This document shows, piece after piece, positions 41,878-51,197 of a stretch of 64,000 bases of DNA (the stretch's first letter is position 1; every line of letters begins with the position of its first letter). Source of the DNA: Brevundimonas sp. (GTDB lineage: Bacteria; Pseudomonadota; Alphaproteobacteria; Caulobacterales; Caulobacteraceae); the NCBI RefSeq assembly GCF_013912065.1, contig NZ_JACESA010000009.1:62001-126000 (forward strand), written 5' to 3'. The position numbers and the translations under genes were made by a program. The notes beneath the pieces are model-generated. The model was not told the origin of the DNA. It did not search any database and worked only from the letters and a program-made list of their open reading frames with translations.

Positions 41878-43941
41878 ATGATGAAGCGCAGATCCTTCCT
41901 GGCCCTCGGCGGCGCCTCGATCCTGGCCTTCGGCGCCACCGGCGTCCGGGCCCAGACCAGCCCGGTCCACGCCCGCGCCAGCTCGCCCGGCGGGGTGCTG
42001 ACAGTCGAGGCCTTCACCGACAACGACGGCCGACCGATGTATTCGGTCATGCGTCAGGGGCGGGTCGTCGTGGCCCCGTCCAAGCTGGGCTTCCTGCTGA
42101 CCGACGCCCCGGCGCTGGAGCGGGGTCTGGCCGTCGCCGCCGGTCAGCCGATCACGTTCGACGAGACCTGGGAGCAGCCGTGGGGCGAGCGCCGCTTCAT
42201 CCGCAACCACTACAACGAGTGGCGGGTCGGCTATGTCGAGACCGGCGCCCTGGGCCGCCGCGTGGACGTGGTCTTCCGCCTGTATGACGACGGCCTGGGC
42301 TTCCGCTACGAGGTCCCGGACCAGCCGGGTCTGAAGACGGTCCGCATCGGCTCCGAGATCACCGAGTTCAACCTGGCCGAGGACGGCGAGGCCCTGTGGT
42401 GCCCGGCCTGGGAATGGAACCGCGAGGAATATCTGTACAGCCGCACGCCGATCAGCGCGGTCGGCAGCGCCCAGACGCCGATGACGGTCAAGGGCCAGTC
42501 CGGTCTGCACGTCTCGATCCACGAAGCCGCCTGCATCGACTACGCCGGCATGAACCTGCGCCGGTCGGAGGGCACGAAGTTCCGCGCCCAGCTGACGCCC
42601 GGCCTGACCAACGCCGCCGTGGTGCGACAGGCGCCGTTCAACAGCCCGTGGCGGACGCTGCAGGTGTCGGACAGCGCCGCCGGCCTGATCGACTCCAGCC
42701 TGATCCTGAACCTGAACGAGCCCAACAAGCTGGGCGACGTCAGCTGGTTCAAGCCCATGAAATATGTCGGCGTCTGGTGGGAGATGCACCTGGAGCTGAA
42801 GAGCTGGAACTCGGGTCCGAAGCACGGCGCCACGACCGAGAACACGATCAAACATATCGATTTCGCGGCCAAACACGGCTTCGGCGGGGTTCTGGTCGAG
42901 GGCTGGAACAAGGGCTGGGACGGCCAGTGGTTCGCCAACGGCTCGGACTTCAGCTTCACCGAATCCTATCCCGACTTCGACATCGAGGCGGTCTGCGCCC
43001 ATGCCCGGTCCAAGGGCGTGCAGCTGATCGGCCACCACGAGACGGGCGGCAACGCCTTCCACTACGAGCAGCAGCTCGAACCGGCCATGGCCCTGTACGA
43101 GCGGCTGGGCGTCCATTCGGTCAAGACCGGCTATGTGGCCGATGCGCAAGGCGCGCGCGTCGCCGGACCGGACGGCCAGATGGTCATGGCCTGGCACGAG
43201 AGCCAGGCGATGGCTCAGCACCACATGAAGGTCGTCGAAGCCGGCGCCCGGCACAAGGTGGCGATCAACGCCCACGAGCCGTTCAAGGATACCGGCCTGC
43301 GCCGCACCTATCCGAACATCATCAGCCGCGAAGGTCAGCGGGGCATGGAATATTCGGCCTGGGGGAACCCCGGCAATCCGCCCGAGCACGAGCCGAACCT
43401 GGTCTTCACCCGCCTGCTGGCCGGGCCGATGGACTATACGCCAGGCATCTTCGGCATGGAGACGCGCAGCCCCGGCGGCGTGCAGACGACCTGGGCCAAG
43501 CAGCTGGCCCTCTATGTCGTCATCTACAGCCCGATCCAGATGGCGGCGGATCTGCTGGTCAATTACGAGGCCAATCCCGCGCCGTTCCAGTTCATCAAGG
43601 ACGTGCCATGCGACTGGGCCGAGACCCGGGTGCTGGCGGCCGAGATGGGCGACTACGTCGCCATCGCGAGGAAGGACCGGGCGTCGGACGTCTGGGCCCT
43701 GGGCGCCATCACCGACGAACATCCGCGCGTCCTGACCGCGCATCTGGACTTCCTGGACGACGGCCGTCGCTACCGGGCCGAAATCTATCGCGACGGTCCC
43801 GAGGCCGACTATCGCGGCAAGCGCGAGGACATAATCATCGAACAGCGTGAAGTGACCTCGGCCGACGTACTGACCCTGGCCCTGGCGCCCGGCGGCGGCC
43901 AGGCCATCCGCTTCGTGCCGATTGGACGCGCGCGTCGATGA
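41878..43941 (+). CDS. GH97 alpha-glucosidase (SusB-like), Tat-exported
   Basis: 687 aa. The N-terminus MMKRRSFLALGG is a twin-arginine export signal, with cleavage after VRAQ. It then has the GH97 N-terminal beta-sandwich, a TIM barrel (YVGVWWEMHLELKSWN, GFGGVLVEGWNKGWDG) and a C-terminal domain. Glu in AINAHEPFKDTGLRR and in ISREGQRGMEYSA correspond to the pair described for inverting GH97 alpha-glucosidases, so alpha-glucoside hydrolysis in the periplasm is likely (family knowledge plus inference). An ACGGAG ribosome site precedes the start. The stop overlaps the MFS start (ATGA); it is the first of four coupled genes. Confidence 0.93.
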   Translation: MMKRRSFLALGGASILAFGATGVRAQTSPVHARASSPGGVLTVEAFTDNDGRPMYSVMRQGRVVVAPSKLGFLLTDAPALERGLAVAAGQPITFDETWEQPWGERRFIRNHYNEWRVGYVETGALGRRVDVVFRLYDDGLGFRYEVPDQPGLKTVRIGSEITEFNLAEDGEALWCPAWEWNREEYLYSRTPISAVGSAQTPMTVKGQSGLHVSIHEAACIDYAGMNLRRSEGTKFRAQLTPGLTNAAVVRQAPFNSPWRTLQVSDSAAGLIDSSLILNLNEPNKLGDVSWFKPMKYVGVWWEMHLELKSWNSGPKHGATTENTIKHIDFAAKHGFGGVLVEGWNKGWDGQWFANGSDFSFTESYPDFDIEAVCAHARSKGVQLIGHHETGGNAFHYEQQLEPAMALYERLGVHSVKTGYVADAQGARVAGPDGQMVMAWHESQAMAQHHMKVVEAGARHKVAINAHEPFKDTGLRRTYPNIISREGQRGMEYSAWGNPGNPPEHEPNLVFTRLLAGPMDYTPGIFGMETRSPGGVQTTWAKQLALYVVIYSPIQMAADLLVNYEANPAPFQFIKDVPCDWAETRVLAAEMGDYVAIARKDRASDVWALGAITDEHPRVLTAHLDFLDDGRRYRAEIYRDGPEADYRGKREDIIIEQREVTSADVLTLALAPGGGQAIRFVPIGRARR

Positions 43942-45476
43942 GCAGCGCGACGCCCGAACCCCTCCACGCCCACCGCCCGCGCCTGTCCGGCCTGGCGATC
44001 TGGAACATGTGCGTCGGCTTCTTCGGCATCCAGATCGGCTTCGGCCTGCAAAACGCCAACACCAGCCGAATCTTCCAGACCCTGGGCGCCGAGGTGGATT
44101 CGCTGGCCATCCTGTGGATCGCCGCGCCGCTGACGGGCCTGCTGGTCCAGCCGATCATCGGCCATTTCAGCGACAAGACCTGGACCCGGTTCGGGCGTCG
44201 CCGCCCCTATTTCCTGGTCGGGGCCATACTGACGACCCTGGCCCTGATCGCCATGCCCAACAGCCCCAGCCTGTGGTTCGCCGCAGCCATGCTGTGGATC
44301 ATGGACGCCTCGATCAACATCACCATGGAGCCGTTCCGCGCCTTCGTCGGCGACAATCTGCCCGAGGAACAGCGCACCGCCGGCTATGCGATGCAGAGCT
44401 TCTTCATCGGGGCGGGGGCGGTGTTCGCCTCGGTCCTGCCCTGGCTGCTGTCGAACGTGTTCGGCGTGGTCTCGACGGCGGCCGAGGGGGTCGTGCCCCT
44501 GTCGGTCAAGATCGCCTTCTATGTCGGGGCCATCGGCCTGTTCTCGGCCGTGCTGTGGACCGTGCTGTCGACCAGGGAATACAGCCCCGAACAGATCGCC
44601 GCCTTTGAACGCGCCAAACTGGCGGCCCTGGGCGCTCCCGCTCCCGAAGAGGGGCCTGAAGCGCCGGCCCGCAGCGTCCAGGCCTGGATGGCCTCGGGTC
44701 TGGTCTGCGCCGTTTTGGGCGGTCTGGGCTTCGTGTTGATCTCGGTGCTGAACCTGGAGAAGGAACTGCTGGTCCTGGCCGGCTTCTTCGCCGGGTTCGG
44801 CCTGCTGCAGATCGCCGTGGGGATGATGCAACGCCGCCGCATCGTCAACGCCGCCACCGAAATCCTGAACGACATCTTCCGCATGCCCGAGACGATGCGC
44901 GGCCTAGCGGTGGTGCAGTTCTTCAGCTGGTTCGCCCTGTTCGCCATGTGGATCTACACCACGGCCGCCGTGACCAGCGTCCATTACGGGACCACCGACA
45001 CGACCTCGACCGCCTATGCCGCTGGCGCCGACTGGGTCGGCGTGCTGTTCGGGGTCTATAACGGCGTGGCGGCCCTGGCGGCCTTCCTGCTGCCCCAGCT
45101 GGCCCGTCGCATCGGGCGAAAGGGCGCCCACGCCGTCATGCTGATGTTCGGGGCGGCGGGCCTGTTCGGCGTCTTCGCCATCCGCGATCCGGCCCTGCTG
45201 TGGCTGCCGATGATCGGCGTCGGCTTCGCCTGGGCCTCGATCGTCTCCATGCCCTATGCCATCCTGTCGGCGGCGGTGCCGGACCGGAAGATGGGCGTCT
45301 ATATGGGCGTCTTCAACATCTTCATCGTGGTGCCCCAGCTGCTGGCCGCCACGGTCCTGGGCCTGATCCTGAAGACCCTGTTCGACGGCCAGGCCATCTG
45401 GGCCTTGGTCCTGGGCGCCGCCGCCTTCGTGCTGGCGGCGATCAGCGCCCTGCTGGTCCGGGAGCACCGCGCATGA
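43938..45476 (+). CDS. MFS maltose/maltodextrin transporter (MalY-like)
   Basis: 512 aa with 12 membrane helices. Typical of the sucrose/maltose branch of MFS (SLC45-like): GFFGIQIGFGLQNANTSRIF, LAILWIAAPLTGLLVQPIIG, SDKTWTRFGRRRPYFLVG. It carries maltose or short maltodextrins across the inner membrane with protons. It is coupled to GH97 upstream and to the esterase downstream by ATGA overlaps. Caulobacter uses a TonB receptor with this kind of MFS in place of a maltose ABC system (family knowledge). Confidence 0.92.
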   Translation: MSSATPEPLHAHRPRLSGLAIWNMCVGFFGIQIGFGLQNANTSRIFQTLGAEVDSLAILWIAAPLTGLLVQPIIGHFSDKTWTRFGRRRPYFLVGAILTTLALIAMPNSPSLWFAAAMLWIMDASINITMEPFRAFVGDNLPEEQRTAGYAMQSFFIGAGAVFASVLPWLLSNVFGVVSTAAEGVVPLSVKIAFYVGAIGLFSAVLWTVLSTREYSPEQIAAFERAKLAALGAPAPEEGPEAPARSVQAWMASGLVCAVLGGLGFVLISVLNLEKELLVLAGFFAGFGLLQIAVGMMQRRRIVNAATEILNDIFRMPETMRGLAVVQFFSWFALFAMWIYTTAAVTSVHYGTTDTTSTAYAAGADWVGVLFGVYNGVAALAAFLLPQLARRIGRKGAHAVMLMFGAAGLFGVFAIRDPALLWLPMIGVGFAWASIVSMPYAILSAAVPDRKMGVYMGVFNIFIVVPQLLAATVLGLILKTLFDGQAIWALVLGAAAFVLAAISALLVREHRA

Positions 45477-46417
45477 ACCGGCGCGGTCTGCTGGCCCTGA
45501 TGGCCGCCCTACCCTTCGCGAACGCCGCGCAGGCCCAGATCGCGGGCGGGCGTCTGGTCGTTCACGACGACCTGACCCTGGTCCACGCCGCGCCGCGCAA
45601 GATCTCAGTCTGGCTGCCGCCCGGTTATGAGGCGTCGGACCAGGCCTATCCGGTCCTCTACATGCACGACGGCCAGAACCTGTTCGACGCCGCCACGGCC
45701 AACTTCGGCGAATGGGGCGTGGACGAGCATCTGCAGCGACTAATCGCCAATGGCCAGGTCCGGGCGCCCATAGTGGTGGGGGTCTGGAACACCGACCTGC
45801 GCCTGAGGGAATATGTCCCCGCCGATCTGATCGCCGCCCTGCCCGACGACATGCGGGCGGATGTCCAGGCCATCTATGGCGGCGCGCCCCTGTCGGACGG
45901 CTATGTCCGTTTCCTGGCCGAGGAGCTGAAGCCCTTCATCGACCGGACCTATCGCACCCTGCCGGGTCGCGACGACACGACGGTCAGCGGCTCCAGCATG
46001 GGCGGGCTGATCTCGATGTATGCGGTGATGAAACGGCCGGACGTGTTTTCCGCCGCCGCCTGCCTGTCGACCCACTGGCCGTTGAAGGTCGAGGGGCTAC
46101 AGGCCGGCCCCCAGCTGGACGCCTGGCGCGAGCGGCTGGTCGCCGCCTGGACCGGCGTGATCGAACGCGGCCTGCCGGCGCCGGGTTCGCATCGCTTCTA
46201 TTTCGACCGGGGCGACGAGACGCTGGATCAGTTCTACGCCGCCTTCCAGGGCCAGGTGGATCAGACCTTCCGTCGTCGCGGCTACGGCCCCGGCGATTTC
46301 CGAAGCCTGGTCTTCCCCGGCGCCCAGCACAACGAGGCCTCCTGGAACAGCCGCCTCGACGTGCCCCTGACCTTCCTGCTTTCCCCCGTCCCCCAAGAGG
46401 AGGCGCGTCATGCGTAA
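45473..46417 (+). CDS. Exported alpha/beta-hydrolase esterase (Fes/EstA type)
   Basis: 314 aa with a signal peptide (LLALMAALPFANAAQAQ). The fold resembles the enterochelin-esterase/esterase D group: VLYMHDGQNLFD, nucleophile elbow TVSGSSMGGLISMY (Ser), and catalytic His in FPGAQHNEASWN. It lies inside the maltodextrin operon, overlapping the transporter (ATGA) and the GH15 gene (8 bases), so it is under the same control. The substrate is unknown; removal of acyl groups from alpha-glucans would fit the context but is only inference. Confidence 0.88.
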   Translation: MNRRGLLALMAALPFANAAQAQIAGGRLVVHDDLTLVHAAPRKISVWLPPGYEASDQAYPVLYMHDGQNLFDAATANFGEWGVDEHLQRLIANGQVRAPIVVGVWNTDLRLREYVPADLIAALPDDMRADVQAIYGGAPLSDGYVRFLAEELKPFIDRTYRTLPGRDDTTVSGSSMGGLISMYAVMKRPDVFSAAACLSTHWPLKVEGLQAGPQLDAWRERLVAAWTGVIERGLPAPGSHRFYFDRGDETLDQFYAAFQGQVDQTFRRRGYGPGDFRSLVFPGAQHNEASWNSRLDVPLTFLLSPVPQEEARHA

Positions 46418-48779
46418 CCTGAAATCCCTCTGCCTCGCCGGCGCCGCCGGCCTGGCCTTCGCCTCGGCCGCGACGGCGCAATCGGTCGCCCCCGGCGCGC
46501 CCGGCGACGTGCCGACCTGGTCCAGCGCGGCCAAGACCGGCGCGGGCGCATCCTATGAAGCCTATGTCGACGGCCAGTACCGCGACGGCGGCCCGACCGG
46601 CGCGGTGTCCAAGGTGTGGTTCTCCATCGCCGACGGCGTTCTGACCGAGACCATGTACGGCCTGATCCACGAGGCCCAGATCAAGGCCCTGCGCTTCGCC
46701 GTGGTCACGCCTGAGGGTCTGGCCCTGGAAGGGACCGACACCACCGAACGGACCGAATACCTGCACACGGACGCCGAGGGCCGCCCGCTGTCGCCGGCCT
46801 ACAGGGTCACGACGCGCGACAAGGCGGGCCGGTTCGAGATCCAGAAGCTGATCTTCACCGATCCCGACCACAACGCCCTGGTGCTGCGCGTCACCATCAC
46901 GGCCCTGAGCGGCGAGGTGACCCCGTATCTGCTGCTGGAGCCGCACATCGCCAACACCGGCGTCGACGACCACGGCGCGGTGACGACCCAGGCCTTCCAC
47001 GCCTGGGAGGGCGACACCCATCTGGTGCTGAGGCCCAGCGAGGCCTTCACGGCGGCCAGCGTCGGCTTCGTCGGCGCATCGGACGGCCTGACCGACCTGA
47101 AGGACGGCAAGCTGGACTGGACCTACGCCTCGACCGGCGAAACCGCCGGCAACACGATGATGACCGGCGCCCTGCCGAGCCTGCGCATGGGCCAGAGCGT
47201 CAAGCGCGACTTCGTCATCGGCTTCGGCGACAGCGAGGCGTCGGCTGAAGGCGCGGCGGACGGCGCCTTCGCCACCGGCCTGGACGAGGTCCTGGCCCGT
47301 TTCAACGGCGAGGGCGATCGCATGGGCTGGGAGGACTATGTCGCCTCGCTGAGCGAACTGCCGCGCATCGCGCAGCAGGCGACCGACGGCGGCAAGCTGG
47401 CCTATGCCTCGGCCCTGATGCTGAAGGTGCAGGAGGATCGCACCCACGCCGGCGCCCTGATCGCCTCGCTGTCCAATCCGTGGGGCGACACGGTGGACGC
47501 CTCCAAGTCCTCGACCGGCTACAAGGCCGTCTGGCCGCGCGACTTCTATCAGGTGGCCATGGCCCTGGCGGCCCTGGGCGACAAGGCGACGCCGATGGCG
47601 GCCTTCAACTATCTGCCCCAGGTCCAGGTCGGGCCGAACACGCCGGGCAACACCGGCGTCGGCGGCTGGTTCCTGCAGAAGACTCATGTCGACGGCGAGC
47701 TGGAATGGGTCGCGGTCCAGCTGGACCAGACGGCCATGCCGATCATGCTGGGCTATCGCCTGTGGAAGATGGGCTGGCTGTCCGACGCGCAGATGACCGA
47801 ACGCTACAACGCCATGCTGAAGCCGGCGGCCGACTTCCTGGTCGACGGGGGCAAGGTCGGGCTGTTGTGGAACGACGCCGAGATCAAGCCACCCTTCACC
47901 CAGCAGGAACGCTGGGAAGAACAGCAGGGCTATTCGCCGTCCACCACAGCGGCCGTCGTCACCGGTCTGACGGTGGCGGCCGAGATGGCCCGCGCCTCAG
48001 GCGATACGGCCGGGGCGATGCGCTACCAGGCCGCCGCCGACCGCTACGCCTCCAAGATCGAAGACCGGATGTTCACCACCAACGGCGACTTCGGCGATGG
48101 TCGCTACTACATCCGCATCACCCAGAACGAGACCCCCAACGACAAGGCGCCGATCGGGGGCGCCAACGGTCAGATCGCGCCGGCCGAGGATCGGGTCGTG
48201 GACGGCGGCTTCCTGGAACTGGTGCGCTATGGCGTGCGCAAGGCCGACGATCCGCACATCCTCGCCACCCTGCCGGTCTATGACGACCAGTCGCTGGAGG
48301 ACCTGTACCGGGTCCGCTACGACTTCGGTCCAGAGGGGGACAAGACGCCGGGCTGGCGCCGTTATGGCGTCGACGGCTATGGCGAGGATCACGTCACCGG
48401 CGCCAACTACGGCGTCGGCGGCGAGATGAGCCCGGGCCAGCGCGGCCGGGTCTGGCCCTTCTTCACCGGCGAGCGCGGCCATTATGAACTGGCCCGCGTG
48501 AGCGTGAACGGGACGCCCTCGGCTGCCGACATCGCCGCCATCCGCCAGACCTATGTGCGCGGCATGGAGCGGTTCGCCAACGACGGGCTGATGCTGGCCG
48601 AACAGGTCTGGGACGGGGTCGGCGACCCGACCGCCCACGACTACGCCCTGGGCCAGAACACCGACTCGGCCACGCCCCTGGCCTGGACCCACGCTGAATA
48701 TCTGAAGCTGCTGCGGTCGCTGGCTGACGGCAAGGTCTGGGACCGTTACGATCCGGTCGAAAGCCGATACGCCCGCTAA
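46410..48779 (+). CDS. Glucoamylase (glucan 1,4-alpha-glucosidase, GH15), exported
   Basis: 789 aa with a signal peptide (LCLAGAAGLAFASAATAQS). An N-terminal bacterial GH15 beta-sandwich domain (about residues 30-290) precedes the (alpha/alpha)6 barrel. Catalytic Glu residues are in RWEEQQGYSPST and MLAEQVWDG. KAVWPRDFYQVAMAL is typical of the family. It releases glucose from chain ends in the periplasm or outside. It is the last gene of the operon GH97-MFS-esterase-GH15, overlaps the esterase by 8 bases, and is followed by a strong terminator. Confidence 0.95.
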   Translation: MRNLKSLCLAGAAGLAFASAATAQSVAPGAPGDVPTWSSAAKTGAGASYEAYVDGQYRDGGPTGAVSKVWFSIADGVLTETMYGLIHEAQIKALRFAVVTPEGLALEGTDTTERTEYLHTDAEGRPLSPAYRVTTRDKAGRFEIQKLIFTDPDHNALVLRVTITALSGEVTPYLLLEPHIANTGVDDHGAVTTQAFHAWEGDTHLVLRPSEAFTAASVGFVGASDGLTDLKDGKLDWTYASTGETAGNTMMTGALPSLRMGQSVKRDFVIGFGDSEASAEGAADGAFATGLDEVLARFNGEGDRMGWEDYVASLSELPRIAQQATDGGKLAYASALMLKVQEDRTHAGALIASLSNPWGDTVDASKSSTGYKAVWPRDFYQVAMALAALGDKATPMAAFNYLPQVQVGPNTPGNTGVGGWFLQKTHVDGELEWVAVQLDQTAMPIMLGYRLWKMGWLSDAQMTERYNAMLKPAADFLVDGGKVGLLWNDAEIKPPFTQQERWEEQQGYSPSTTAAVVTGLTVAAEMARASGDTAGAMRYQAAADRYASKIEDRMFTTNGDFGDGRYYIRITQNETPNDKAPIGGANGQIAPAEDRVVDGGFLELVRYGVRKADDPHILATLPVYDDQSLEDLYRVRYDFGPEGDKTPGWRRYGVDGYGEDHVTGANYGVGGEMSPGQRGRVWPFFTGERGHYELARVSVNGTPSAADIAAIRQTYVRGMERFANDGLMLAEQVWDGVGDPTAHDYALGQNTDSATPLAWTHAEYLKLLRSLADGKVWDRYDPVESRYAR

Positions 48780-48782
48780 TGC

Positions 48783-48812
48783 AAAAAAGCCCCGGAGATC
48801 GCTCTCCGGGGC
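48783..48812. terminator. Bidirectional intrinsic terminator
   Basis: GCCCCGGAGA, loop TCGC, TCTCCGGGGC: a perfect 10-base stem between convergent genes. On the minus strand it is followed by six T, so it is a canonical terminator for the porin gene; it also ends the maltodextrin operon on the plus strand. Confidence 0.9.
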
Positions 48813-48837
48813 CTTCTTCATTCAGGGAAGGAAGCGA

Positions 48838-49533
48838 TCAGAACGCCAGTTTCAGGGCGCCGACCACGCGGCCCTCGGCGATGGTGACATCGTCCACGTC
48901 GGTGTCGTGATAGCGCACGTCGAGCGCCAGATTTTCGGTCAGGGCGTAGGCGACGCCGACGTTCCAGGTCACATAGTCGTCGCTGACGTCCAGCCATTGC
49001 TGGCCCACGGCGCCCGAGATCGTCCACCGTTCAGCGGGGGCGAAGGCGGCGTTGACCTCAGCATAGGTCGCCGCCTCGTCCGCGCCGAAGAAGTCGGGCG
49101 AATAGAAGACGGCGCCCCCGATGGTGGCGGGTCCGACGGCGCGGGACGCCGCAGCCTTGAACTCCACATAATTGTAGTCCGCCTCGTCCGGCTCGCCGGG
49201 ATAGAGGTAGCCGACCACGCCGACGTCCAGCGCGAAGCCGCCGGCTTCGGTGCGGTAGCCGCCGTAGAGATCGACCTCTGCGTCGGTGTCATCACCGAAA
49301 TCGACGTTCGAGGCCCAGGCGCCGACATAGAAGCTGCCTGCGGTTATATCGACGCCGCCCTGGATGGCGGGATCTTCGTCGGTCTGGCTGAAGCCGCGGA
49401 AGACATAGTCGCTGAACACGCCGGCGTTGAAGGCGACTTCGACGTCGGACTGAGCCGAGGCAGGGGCCGCCAGACCGACCAGACCCAGGGTCAGGGCCGC
49501 GGCGGCGGCGGTACCGAGTAGTTTCACGCTCAT
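48838..49533 (-). CDS. TorF-family putative porin
   Basis: 231 aa. A signal peptide (GLVGLAAPASAQ) is followed by an alternating beta-barrel pattern starting VAFNAGVFSDYVFRGFSQTD, the typical start of this family (conserved 'SDYxFRGxSQT'), and ending in GALKLAF with terminal Phe. It is an outer-membrane barrel, and the family is often found next to ammonium transporters. Here it lies 89 bases after amtB on the same strand, with a hairpin terminator between them. The substrate is unknown. Confidence 0.85.
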   Translation of the reverse strand: MSVKLLGTAAAAALTLGLVGLAAPASAQSDVEVAFNAGVFSDYVFRGFSQTDEDPAIQGGVDITAGSFYVGAWASNVDFGDDTDAEVDLYGGYRTEAGGFALDVGVVGYLYPGEPDEADYNYVEFKAAASRAVGPATIGGAVFYSPDFFGADEAATYAEVNAAFAPAERWTISGAVGQQWLDVSDDYVTWNVGVAYALTENLALDVRYHDTDVDDVTIAEGRVVGALKLAF

Positions 49534-49592
49534 ACTGTATCCCCTTGTTTTGTTTGTTTGTTATGCCTCACCGGCACGAGCGCCGGAAAGTC

Positions 49593-49616
49593 GGGCGCGG
49601 CCGGCGGGCCGCGCCC
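49593..49616 (-). terminator. amtB terminator
   Basis: GGGCGCGGCC and GGCCGCGCCC form a perfect 10-base stem with a 4-base loop, starting 6 bases after the minus-strand amtB stop. It separates amtB from the porin gene. Confidence 0.8.
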
Positions 49617-49622
49617 TTTCCT

Positions 49623-50972
49623 TCAGTGTTCCAACGCCTCGCCGTGCAGCGACGTGTCCAGCCCGGCGGTTTCCTCCGCCTCGCTCACCCGCAGGCCCGT
49701 GGTGAACTTGCAGACGATGAGGATGATGAAGGTGCCGACCGCGCTGTAGGCGATGGTCCAGGCCAGGCCGATGGCCTGGGCGCCGACCGTGGCGTCCGCC
49801 GACAGGCTGTTGATCGCGGTGGTCGCGAACACGCCGGTCAGCAGGGCGCCGATCAGACCGCCGGCGCCATGGATGCCGAAGGCGTCCAGGGAGTCGTCGT
49901 AGCGCAGCAGCTTCTTGATCCAGACCGACGAGATATAGCAGACCGGTCCGGCGATCAGGCCGATGATCACGGCGCCCTTCGGATCGACGAAGCCGGCGGC
50001 CGGGGTGATGGCCACCAGACCGGCGACCACGCCCGACAGCATGCCGATCAGCGAGACCTTCTTCTTCTCGATCAGTTCGATCAGCTTCCAGGTCAGGGCG
50101 GCCGCGGCGGCGGCCAGGACGGTGTTCAGCAGGGCCACGCCCATCAGCTCGTTGGCGGCGCCCGCCGAGCCGGCGTTGAAGCCGATCCAGCCGACCAGCA
50201 GCAGCGAGGCGCCGATCATGGTCAGGACCGGATTGTGCGCCAGGATCGGCTCGGACCCATAGCCCTTGCGACGCCCCAGGAAGATGGCGCAGACCAGACC
50301 CGCGACGCCCGAGTTGACGTGGACGACCGCGCCGCCAGCGAAGTCCAGCACGCCCGCCGCGCCCAGGAAACCGCCGCCCCACACCCAGTGACAGATGGGC
50401 GCATAGATCAGCAGCGACCACAGGGCCGTGAACAGCAGCAGGCCGGAATATTTCATCCGCTCGGCGAAGGCGCCGGTGACCAGGGCCGGGGTGATGATGG
50501 CGAAGGTCATCTGGAAGGAGATGAACAGATATTCGGGGATGCCCGTCAGCAGGCTGTTGGCCGTGCCCAGGGTCACGCCGTTCAGGAACAGCATGTCCAG
50601 GCTGCCGACATAGGGTTGAAGCATCGGGTCGGCGTTGGCGCCGAAGGCGATGCTGTAGCCGGCGATGAACCAGACCAGCGAAACGACCGCGAAGACGCCG
50701 ACCGACTGGGTGATGGTGGCGATGACGTTCTTGCGGCGGACCATGCCGCCGTAGAACAGGGCCAGACCCGGCAGGGTCATCAGCAGGACCAGGGCGGTCG
50801 AAGTGCCCAGCCAGGCCGTGCCCGCCCCATCCAGTTCCAGCGCGGACTGGTGGGCCAGAAGCGCGGGCGCGGCCTCCGCCGTCTGGGCGAAGGCGCCGCC
50901 CGCATAAAAGAGACCGATGGTCAGAAGCAGGAGCGCGGCGGCTCCCGGAAGTCGATTCCAGACACGCGACAT
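49623..50972 (-). CDS. amtB: Ammonium transporter AmtB
   Basis: 449 aa with a cleavable signal peptide (LTIGLFYAGGAFAQ) and eleven membrane helices. Typical segments: ALVLLMTLPGLALFYGGMVR, AFAERMKYSGLL, CHWVWGGGFLG (first pore His) and AFGIHGAGGLIGALLTG (second pore His). It conducts ammonium under nitrogen limitation. The start is ATG 50972 with AAGGGGGA; a TTG two codons upstream is also in frame. No glnK/PII gene is next to it, unlike the usual glnK-amtB pair. Confidence 0.95.
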   Translation of the reverse strand: MSRVWNRLPGAAALLLLTIGLFYAGGAFAQTAEAAPALLAHQSALELDGAGTAWLGTSTALVLLMTLPGLALFYGGMVRRKNVIATITQSVGVFAVVSLVWFIAGYSIAFGANADPMLQPYVGSLDMLFLNGVTLGTANSLLTGIPEYLFISFQMTFAIITPALVTGAFAERMKYSGLLLFTALWSLLIYAPICHWVWGGGFLGAAGVLDFAGGAVVHVNSGVAGLVCAIFLGRRKGYGSEPILAHNPVLTMIGASLLLVGWIGFNAGSAGAANELMGVALLNTVLAAAAAALTWKLIELIEKKKVSLIGMLSGVVAGLVAITPAAGFVDPKGAVIIGLIAGPVCYISSVWIKKLLRYDDSLDAFGIHGAGGLIGALLTGVFATTAINSLSADATVGAQAIGLAWTIAYSAVGTFIILIVCKFTTGLRVSEAEETAGLDTSLHGEALEH

Positions 50973-51173
50973 AAGCAATTCCCCCTTGGCAATCTCGCAA
51001 GTGCGAAGGTTTTACTGCAATCGCATTTCGCGCAAGGGGCTTGGCCGTAAACGGTGCAACTTTCTTGCAACGGTTATTGATAAAAAGTTAAGCTCGGCAT
51101 GATCGTTGCGCTTAAACGCCCAAAACCATCTCGCCTTTGCAAGAACGAACAGTGTTCGGAGCATGAAATTCAA

Positions 51174-51190
51174 GAGGCCGATTAGGCCTC
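51174..51190 (-). terminator. Terminator after the branched-chain operon
   Basis: GAGGCC-TAATC-GGCCTC on the minus strand, 8 bases after the leuB stop, followed by TTGAATTT. The stem is short (6 base pairs), so it may be only partly efficient. Confidence 0.6.
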
Positions 51191-51197
51191 GACCGGC

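Noticed and set aside
51032-51046. Possible sigma-54 promoter before amtB on the minus strand
   Set aside because: GG and GC are 11 bases apart instead of 10 and the rest of the consensus fits poorly.
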